DNA from: UBA9865 sp035647835
GTDB lineage: Bacteria > Bacillota > Dethiobacteria > Dethiobacterales > Dethiobacteraceae
Assembly: GCA_035647835.1 (NCBI GenBank)
Contig: DASRMS010000071.1
Coordinates: 1-5,327, forward strand
Direction: 5' to 3'
DNA length: 5,327 bases
In this document: in pieces, positions 1-4,406 of the stretch
Position numbering within the stretch: the first letter of the stretch is position 1
How the letters are laid out: each line of letters opens with the position of its first letter
Translations under genes and position numbers: made by a program
The notes under the pieces: generated by a model
Database searches by the model: none
What the model was told of the DNA's origin: nothing
Seen by the model: only the letters and a program-made list of their open reading frames with translations

Positions 1-399
1 CACTGACATAAGTTGGTCAGAACTGGCAACTTCTTGATAGGCCCGAAACCACAGTAAAATTGTTAGCAGCATAATGCCGGCTGCAAATCCATAAATTATG
101 CTCTCCAAGGTAACCGGGCGGTTGCCCAAATAAAAGAGAACCGTGAGCCCATTGCCGCTGAAAAGTGCATTAGCCAAAACAATCAAAAGATGTATGGGAA
201 TGAAATAGCGAAATGATTGCAGCGTTTTAGCAGCTCCGTCCAGGAAAATATTTAAAGATAAGGCTGCAATAAAAGATACCAGCAGGTAAGCAGGGTTCAA
301 TGTCAGCATGGAAAAAACCAAGGCTGAAAAAAAGTACAGTAGCAGCAACGATGGGTGTGTCGCTCGTAAAGTTATCAATTTTTTGTTTTTTGATTTCAA
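1..399 (-). CDS. ecfT: ECF transporter transmembrane component T (EcfT), 5' part, runs off left edge
   Basis: This is the first 133 codons of an EcfT-family membrane protein, the scaffold of an energy-coupling-factor importer. EcfT joins two cytoplasmic ATPases to a substrate-binding S component in the membrane. Visible features are a short basic N-terminus, an HP pair at residues 15-16, and hydrophobic segments at about 17-32, 36-53, 66-80 and 100-118. The stretches NALFSGNG (77-84), PVTLESIIYGFAAG (95-108) and WFRAYQEV (117-124) followed by SSDQL match the family pattern as I remember it. The conserved ATPase-coupling helices lie beyond the edge. The start is TTG: a stop codon lies a few codons upstream in frame and no ATG lies between. 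It begins 32 nt after the DUF4430 lipoprotein gene with no terminator between, so it is probably co-transcribed under the cobalamin riboswitch. That suggests a corrinoid or cobalt substrate, but the S component is not visible, so the substrate is inferred. Confidence 0.85.
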   Translation of the reverse strand, partial: MKSKNKKLITLRATHPSLLLLYFFSALVFSMLTLNPAYLLVSFIAALSLNIFLDGAAKTLQSFRYFIPIHLLIVLANALFSGNGLTVLFYLGNRPVTLESIIYGFAAGIMLLTILLWFRAYQEVASSDQLMSV

Positions 400-408
400 A
401 GTCGTGTA

Positions 409-414
409 TTCCCT
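409..414 (-). promoter_or_regulatory. Ribosome binding site deciding the TTG start of ecfT
   Basis: The minus strand reads AGGGAA here, 9 nt before the TTG codon at 397-399. The upstream frame is closed by TGA and holds no ATG or GTG, so this site supports TTG initiation. Weak start plus moderate Shine-Dalgarno suggests low-level translation. Confidence 0.5.
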
Positions 415-431
415 GCTAAAATTTCAAATTA

Positions 432-1265
432 TCAATAAGGTGAACCGGGGACGTCACCGGTTTTGATGGTGTAGTGGAAACTAATGCGATCTCCATTCGT
501 TACGATCAGATTGGAAGCTGATGTGTTCGGAAAGTTTCCGTTTACCGAGAATATCCAACCGCCTGACCCGCTCGCTGCTCCTGAACTAATACCCTGAATA
601 GCAGAAACATACGTCCCAAGAAAATTATTGCTGGCGCTGATAACATAGCCACTTTCTTTTAGAACATCTAAAACCGTACTTCCCGGCTTAACAGACAATT
701 CTTTATTTGACATCATTATTCCGTCCGGAGCATAAGATGCAGCAGCTGACAAATTTGCATTTACGGCATTGACACAGTTTATCGTTAAATAAACAGTAAT
801 TTTACCGTCGGGAGTAGCTGTTGTCGTAGTAGCAGCCTTTGTAGTTGTACTGCTGGTAGTGGAGGTGGTGGTCGCTGCAGTTTTTGTGCTCGCTGAGGTT
901 TTAGCTTTACTTGTCTTGCTGGTTGTCGTGCTTTTTGTCGTTTGTTTTTTGGTAGTCACCTGCTCGCTAACAGCACTGCTGCTTTCACTTGTAACTGATG
1001 TAATGCTATTTTCCTTGCTGTAATCAGGATCCTCAGTTACATTTTCTTTGGTCTTCTCAGTGGTAATTTTCTCAGTTGAATTTGTAGAAGCTTTGTGAGT
1101 TTGGATTTTACTTTTTTCTGAGGATGGTTGATAAAAGCTGGCCTCCGGAGAACTGTTTTTTGGAGTGCAAGCATTCAAAAAAGAAATACTCAAGATTAAT
1201 ATCAAGAGCAAACTAATAATAGTCAGTTTTTTGGTTCTGTTTTTTTTCTTGTAATTACCGTTCAT
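432..1265 (-). CDS. DUF4430 (transcobalamin-like C-terminal) lipoprotein with Ser/Thr-rich stalk
   Basis: This 277-residue protein is probably attached to the outer face of the membrane. The N-terminus is basic (residues 5-13) with a hydrophobic core at 14-29 and a lipobox LNAC whose Cys33 would be lipidated. Residues 34-152 form a low-complexity stalk rich in Thr, Ser, Lys and Ala, likely to span the cell wall. Residues about 155-268 form one DUF4430 domain. Visible landmarks are KITVYL (155-160), GSTVLDVLKESGY (195-207), LGTYVSAIQG (216-225), GGWIFSVNG (235-243) and NGDRISFHYT (257-266). From family knowledge, this domain is the bacterial relative of the C-terminal beta domain of transcobalamin and intrinsic factor. 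With the riboswitch upstream and ecfT 32 nt downstream, I infer a corrinoid-binding partner of an ECF importer; binding itself is not shown. The ATG is preceded by AAGGGG with an 8-nt spacer. The lipoprotein and domain calls are firm; the ligand is not. Confidence 0.88.
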   Translation of the reverse strand: MNGNYKKKNRTKKLTIISLLLILILSISFLNACTPKNSSPEASFYQPSSEKSKIQTHKASTNSTEKITTEKTKENVTEDPDYSKENSITSVTSESSSAVSEQVTTKKQTTKSTTTSKTSKAKTSASTKTAATTTSTTSSTTTKAATTTTATPDGKITVYLTINCVNAVNANLSAAASYAPDGIMMSNKELSVKPGSTVLDVLKESGYVISASNNFLGTYVSAIQGISSGAASGSGGWIFSVNGNFPNTSASNLIVTNGDRISFHYTIKTGDVPGSPY

Positions 1266-1277
1266 CTTATGAACCCC

Positions 1278-1303
1278 TTAAGCCCGCTGTTCAGCGGGCT
1301 TAA
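1278..1303 (-). repeat. Perfect intercistronic inverted repeat (12-bp arms)
   Basis: Two perfectly complementary 12-nt arms (1278-1289 and 1292-1303, TTAAGCCCGCTG type) are separated by 2 nt. They lie between the stop of the 719-residue gene and the start of the lipoprotein gene. In RNA it would form a stem of about 10-11 bp with a small loop. No U-run follows on the minus strand, so it is not a standard intrinsic terminator. Its 3' foot overlaps the last two bases of the lipoprotein's AAGGGG ribosome site (1274-1279). It could stabilise the upstream transcript end or tune translation of the downstream gene. Confidence 0.75.
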
Positions 1304-1312
1304 TCATGTCTT

Positions 1313-3472
1313 TTATTTATTATTTATTTTTTTCAGTCTGTTCCGGAAAATAAGAGTCACAGCTGCTAAAGCAAAAAAGCTTAAACTGATAAGATGAGTC
1401 AAGAAACTGCTCTCACCTGTAGCAGGTAATTCCTCCTCCGGTATTGTCACAGTTGAATCATCATCTGTAATCTGCTTTTCTGACAGTTTTATCGCAAAAA
1501 AGGTGTGTGAGTCATTGCTGTAATAAAGTGTACCGTCCTCTGAAATGGATACGGAAGCCATACACCAGTTTTGTTGTGACTCATCAGGTGTGAATACCGT
1601 GTGAACGTCATCTCCATCGGTAGCTACTCCATAAAGGGCACCAGGCTCTTTGTTTATAGTAAAAAATACAAAGGTACGTCCGCTTTTATCTTTCACCACT
1701 AATGGGGTCCCCTGAGCCCCCCCTTCAAATTCATAATTCTTCTCAATCGTCATTGTGGCTGCATCAATTACTGACAAAACCCCGGGACCTGCAGCATATA
1801 CTTTTCCGTCAGAAATCGCAGGTGAAGCAGTACTGCCGCCGTCACAAAATTTAACACTTTTGAGCGCCCCCAGACTTCCATCGCTGTTTACATCCAGGCG
1901 ATGCAGAGCACCATCTTCCCGGGATATAAAGTAAACCTGACTTCCTACCGCAATCATGTTTGTACGTATGGCAGGAGCCGCAGGCAGGGTCATTTTATCA
2001 ACGATAGAACCGTCTTCAGCATTAAAGGCAAAAACCTCACCCCGATCGTTACCTACAATCAAAACCCCGTTCAACAGAGCAGCTCCGCTCCAGTAGAAAC
2101 CGGATTCATTTGATGAATATTCCCAAATTGTGCTGCCGTCTTTGAGGCTGAGGGCACGGAAAGTTCCGCCGAAAGAGCGCGGATCCCAGCCTACTGTACA
2201 GCTTCCCTGGTAAACCTTGCCGTTTGCTACCTTGAGTGAAGATAATGATTGCTGGCTACGGGGAACTGTTACGCCTGCCGAATCATCCAATAAAATTTGA
2301 TCAGGTGCATCTGCTATCCACACAGTAGTCAGTTTATCAGCGGTCAGCGCCTGCACTTTACCGTATTTCATTGGCACTAACACCAAACCGTCTGCATAGG
2401 CCAAACGAGAGGTAGAATCAATCAGGAAATTCAGTTTGGCGCTAGCATTGACTGAACCGTCAGCGTTGAGTTTATAGATAGTATCTGAGAAAACTACATA
2501 GATCCACTCTCCAACCTGAATCGGATCTGAGAAAGAATCTATCCAGCCACCTTGCTTTTGCATTGTAAAAACTTCAGACCCGGTTAGACCATCAATTGCA
2601 AAGCCAAGCTCTTTAACGCTGTTATGATCCATGGCACCACCGAAGGCGGGCCACCAAGCCGTTAAGTCTGTGGGTCTAATGGCATCCGGTACAATATTGA
2701 TATCATTGCCGGCTTCCGGATAAAACTGTTCAGGATGACCAGCATATTCCTGGCTCCAGTCATTGGTAAAATACCAGCGGATTACATCGCCTTCCTGCAC
2801 CAGATACTCGTGTGCGGATTTATCAACGTTGTCATTGTAGCTCCACATCCAGCTAGAGCTTGAACCATTCGTAACTCCGCCTTCAAGCTCTATCTGTCCC
2901 GAAGCTTCCGCAGGAGGAGTGACTTTTTGCAGGTGATTATACCATACCGTCTCAGTGTAGACGTAGTTATTTTCTGTTAGAACAGTCTGGGTATATTCCC
3001 AGGCGTTTGTGCCTTCTGTGATTTCAAAAGGAATGTCAAGCCAGATTTGGTACGGATTTTCAGTTTCCGACGGATCCTTGCTTGTACCGACTAAAATAAA
3101 TCTGGTTTTAACAGTTGCTTCTGCACTTAACGCAGCAACATCTTCTTCTGTTTCAGCTGCCTGTGTCTGAATATCAAGAGTTTCAGTCTCAGCTGGTTCT
3201 GATTTAGTCTCAACTGGTTCTGATTCGGTTTCCGTCTGTTCTGTTTGCTTACTTGCAGACATCACTGCGGAATCATCCTCTGTATCATCAGGTGATTGAT
3301 CCTGCCCTTCAGCGGCTGAGCTGTCTTCCGGCGGCTCGTCCTCTGAACTTTCTGAGATTTCTGCCTCAGACGGCATGCCCTCCGAACCCTGCGCGAAAAT
3401 TTGCAGCGGTAATAAGGTATAGATCATCAATACGCTGACAAACAGGGCCAAAATTTTTGTTAGTTTCTTCAT
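1313..3472 (-). CDS. Sortase-anchored surface protein: DUF4430 domain plus eight-repeat PQQ-like beta-propeller
   Basis: This 719-residue protein should be covalently fixed to the cell wall. Order of parts: signal peptide (1-27, cleavage probably after IFA); acidic Ser/Glu/Thr-rich linker (about 28-115); DUF4430 domain (about 120-237, with WLDIPF at 144-149, SSSSWMWSYND at 204-214 and VQEGDVIRWYFTN at 225-237); propeller (about 285-666); LPATG sortase signal (682-686), hydrophobic segment (690-708) and basic tail. I count eight repeats of the type G-x-hydrophobic-Y followed by an A/L-D-G turn, starting near residues 321, 361, 417, 468, 510, 555, 599 and 646. Eight matches the quinoprotein-dehydrogenase fold, but nothing shows enzyme activity. 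It is the first gene after the riboswitch, so cobalamin probably represses it. Start: ATG with AAGGAG 9 nt upstream. Inferred role: wall-level corrinoid capture. The architecture is well supported; the ligand is inferred. Confidence 0.9.
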   Translation of the reverse strand: MKKLTKILALFVSVLMIYTLLPLQIFAQGSEGMPSEAEISESSEDEPPEDSSAAEGQDQSPDDTEDDSAVMSASKQTEQTETESEPVETKSEPAETETLDIQTQAAETEEDVAALSAEATVKTRFILVGTSKDPSETENPYQIWLDIPFEITEGTNAWEYTQTVLTENNYVYTETVWYNHLQKVTPPAEASGQIELEGGVTNGSSSSWMWSYNDNVDKSAHEYLVQEGDVIRWYFTNDWSQEYAGHPEQFYPEAGNDINIVPDAIRPTDLTAWWPAFGGAMDHNSVKELGFAIDGLTGSEVFTMQKQGGWIDSFSDPIQVGEWIYVVFSDTIYKLNADGSVNASAKLNFLIDSTSRLAYADGLVLVPMKYGKVQALTADKLTTVWIADAPDQILLDDSAGVTVPRSQQSLSSLKVANGKVYQGSCTVGWDPRSFGGTFRALSLKDGSTIWEYSSNESGFYWSGAALLNGVLIVGNDRGEVFAFNAEDGSIVDKMTLPAAPAIRTNMIAVGSQVYFISREDGALHRLDVNSDGSLGALKSVKFCDGGSTASPAISDGKVYAAGPGVLSVIDAATMTIEKNYEFEGGAQGTPLVVKDKSGRTFVFFTINKEPGALYGVATDGDDVHTVFTPDESQQNWCMASVSISEDGTLYYSNDSHTFFAIKLSEKQITDDDSTVTIPEEELPATGESSFLTHLISLSFFALAAVTLIFRNRLKKINNK
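3186..3227 (-). repeat. Two tandem 21-bp units in the acidic linker
   Basis: Units 3186-3206 and 3207-3227 match at 18 of 21 positions. They encode SEPVETK followed by SEPAETE (residues 85-98) in the wall-spanning linker of the surface protein. Such in-frame units can expand or contract by slippage and change linker length without breaking the frame. Confidence 0.7.
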
Positions 3473-3615
3473 CTTTTAACTCTCCTTTTAATTATAAGGG
3501 TTGTGAGAATGCTATCCTGTTTATCCCGAGACAGAAAAAACGGCAGCAAATCAATGACTTGCTGCCGTTTTACACATTTCTTAATCTGTTCAGGGGAAGC
3601 AAATACTCGTTGCAT
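3469..3615 (-). CDS. Possible 48-residue leader ORF between riboswitch and surface-protein gene
   Basis: An open frame of 48 codons starts at ATG 3613-3615 just after the aptamer, runs through the terminator hairpin and ends with TGA at 3469-3471. The stop overlaps the start of the 719-residue gene in an ATGA arrangement. AGGAG lies 4 nt before the ATG (3620-3624), closer than usual but usable. The peptide begins MQRVFASPEQ, is basic (ends IIKRRVKR), has no signal peptide or recognisable domain and contains one Cys. If translated, ribosomes would cover the terminator stem and could couple to the downstream gene. An open frame of this length arises by chance fairly often, and part of it is constrained as RNA structure, so this may be a coincidence. 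Confidence 0.25.
   Translation of the reverse strand: MQRVFASPEQIKKCVKRQQVIDLLPFFLSRDKQDSILTTLIIKRRVKR
3535..3571 (-). terminator. Intrinsic terminator of the riboswitch expression platform
   Basis: Arms 3537-3549 and 3559-3571 form a perfect 13-bp stem (AAAACGGCAGCAA type) around a 9-nt loop. On the minus strand the stem runs into six U residues ending at 3535. It lies between the cobalamin aptamer and the first operon gene, ending 62 nt before that gene's start. This is the expected place for ligand-controlled transcription termination. The segment at 3595-3603 can pair with the 5' arm (8 of 9 positions, including one G-U), giving a candidate antiterminator. Confidence 0.88.
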
Positions 3616-3629
3616 CCTTCTCCTAAAGC

Positions 3630-3797
3630 AACAGATCGGTCTTCTGGCTTACGATCCGGGTCATCCCCCCTTAACTCCACCTTCCCAACTTTGTCAGTGG
3701 CTGGCATTTGCCCGGAGTTAATTAGATCGATTACAGCGGCGGCACCGCACAGGACTTTAACCTGTTTCCCTAACAGTTCTCACGAACTGTATCTGCT
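3630..3797 (-). promoter_or_regulatory. Cobalamin (B12) riboswitch aptamer
   Basis: The minus strand carries the conserved elements of the cobalamin riboswitch in the right order. A P2-type hairpin with ACAGTTC/GAACTGT arms is followed by TAGGGAA. Then come a P3 stem (ACAGG...CCTGT), GCCGCCGCTGTAAT (3730-3743), GCCACTG (3695-3701), GGGAAGG (3680-3686) and the B12 box AGCCAGAAGACC (3638-3649). The closing helix P1 can form between AGCAGAT (3791-3797) and ATCTGTT (3630-3636). An 8-bp peripheral stem joins 3671-3678 to 3714-3721. In this family adenosyl- or related cobalamin binding normally turns genes off. With the downstream terminator, the operon should be expressed when corrinoid is scarce. 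It lies in the leader of the surface-protein, lipoprotein and EcfT operon and is the main clue to their role. Confidence 0.95.
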
Positions 3798-3844
3798 CTC
3801 TATGTAGCTTATCACTTTGGAAGTCAAAAAGCTTTTGTGACTGC

Positions 3845-3873
3845 ATTATACGATGGCCTCTCAAGCCAGTCAA
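3845..3873 (-). promoter_or_regulatory. Sigma-A promoter of the riboswitch operon
   Basis: On the minus strand, -35 TTGACT (3868-3873) and a perfect -10 TATAAT (3845-3850) are 17 bp apart. The predicted transcript start is near 3838, about 40 nt before the aptamer and about 365 nt before the surface-protein start. The strong core fits constitutive initiation with control at the riboswitch. Confidence 0.88.
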
Positions 3874-3949
3874 GCAAAGCAATAGCAGAGAATTAACCAA
3901 TTCCTTAGTCATATTGCCTGTTTTTTTGTTACCATTTTTTTCAAATAAA

Positions 3950-3978
3950 TTGACATTTTACTAAAGATTATTTATTAT
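3950..3978 (+). promoter_or_regulatory. Sigma-A promoter of the metal-resistance operon
   Basis: A perfect -35 TTGACA (3950-3955) and -10 TATTAT (3973-3978) are separated by 17 bp. The transcript start should fall near 3985, about 45 nt before the GTG start of the ArsR-type gene. Two seven-T runs (3921-3927 and 3935-3941) lie just upstream and may act as an UP-like or bent element. Confidence 0.85.
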
Positions 3979-3993
3979 CAATTTAACACTTGA
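3978..3993 (+). promoter_or_regulatory. Candidate operator for the ArsR-type repressor
   Basis: TCAA and TTGA half-sites 8 bp apart overlap the end of the -10 and the expected transcript start, where an autoregulating ArsR/SmtB repressor would bind. A second inverted pair, AAATTGA (3947-3953) and TCAATTT (3978-3984), brackets the promoter spacer. Arms are short and the region is AT-rich, so either could be chance; the exact operator is not established. Confidence 0.25.
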
Positions 3994-4016
3994 GCATATA
4001 TGGAATTGAAGCAAAC

Positions 4017-4022
4017 AGGAGG
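4017..4022 (+). promoter_or_regulatory. Strong ribosome binding site deciding the GTG start of the repressor
   Basis: A perfect AGGAGG lies 8 nt before GTG at 4031-4033. It fixes the non-ATG start and adds the Cys9/Cys11-containing N-terminus that a later internal start would lose. Confidence 0.85.
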
Positions 4023-4030
4023 GGAGATTT

Positions 4031-4372
4031 GTGGCCCAGGAAAAGGAAACAAATTGTCGCTGTGATTTGTCAATAATTAGAAAGCAAATGCCTCAGGCTG
4101 AGGAAATGTCACGTTTGGCTAATTTGTTTTCTGTCATGGGCGACAACACACGTGTACAGATAATCTCAGCTTTGCGCTTGAGCGAACTTTGCGTCAGCGA
4201 CCTGGCTGACCTGCTATCATTGTCTGATTCAGCTATTTCTCATCAGTTGCGTTTATTGCGTCAGAACAATCTGGTCAAGGCTCGCCGAGATGGAAAATAC
4301 ATCTATTACAGCCTCTCCGATGATCACATTGCAGATATGTACGATGTCGGCAAAGTCCACATTAATGAATAA
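4031..4372 (+). CDS. ArsR/SmtB/CadC-family metal-sensing repressor
   Basis: This 113-residue winged-helix repressor should bind its own promoter and release DNA on metal binding. The core begins near residue 26 (SRLANLFSVMGDNTRVQII). The recognition helix is about 65-80 (SDSAISHQLRLLRQNN) and the wing about 83-95 (KARRDGKYIYYSL). Two metal sites can be read. The alpha-5 site is complete: Asp97, His99, His110 and Glu113 have the same spacing as the zinc site of SmtB (Asp104, His106, His117, Glu120 from memory). An alpha-3N-type site may use Cys53 and Asp56 in ELCVSD with Cys9 and Cys11 of the N-terminus; CadC has a second Cys where Ser55 stands. Length is typical of the family. The P-type ATPase gene follows after 34 nt, the classic cadC-cadA arrangement. 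Likely inducers are Zn, Cd or Pb, with Co possible; the choice is not resolved by sequence. Confidence 0.93.
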   Translation: MAQEKETNCRCDLSIIRKQMPQAEEMSRLANLFSVMGDNTRVQIISALRLSELCVSDLADLLSLSDSAISHQLRLLRQNNLVKARRDGKYIYYSLSDDHIADMYDVGKVHINE

Positions 4373-4406
4373 GCATAATCTATCTATAAGGAGCAATAAT
4401 TTATAA

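Noticed and set aside
840..960. Codon-level repetitive Thr/Ser tract as a CRISPR or DNA repeat element
   Set aside because: There are no regular repeats with spacers. The pattern comes from low-complexity Thr/Ser/Lys codons in the lipoprotein stalk.
1278..1303. Hairpin read as an intrinsic terminator
   Set aside because: Neither strand has a T-run directly after the stem, and the lipoprotein gene depends on read-through.
1901..2113. Plus-strand open frame of 70 codons, and another of 61 codons at 3253-3438
   Set aside because: Both lie antisense inside the 719-residue surface-protein gene, which has a full-length domain architecture. They look like shadows.
1313..3472. Propeller protein as a PQQ-dependent dehydrogenase
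   Set aside because: Only the blade-type repeats are visible; the DUF4430 domain, wall anchor and B12 control point to a binding role. Catalytic and cofactor residues could not be confirmed.
3457..3807. Plus-strand open frame of 116 codons (and an overlapping 72-codon frame at 3503-3721)
   Set aside because: It lies antisense to the leader, terminator and B12 aptamer, whose conserved RNA motifs explain the sequence. The encoded protein has no recognisable domain and its start region has no convincing ribosome site.
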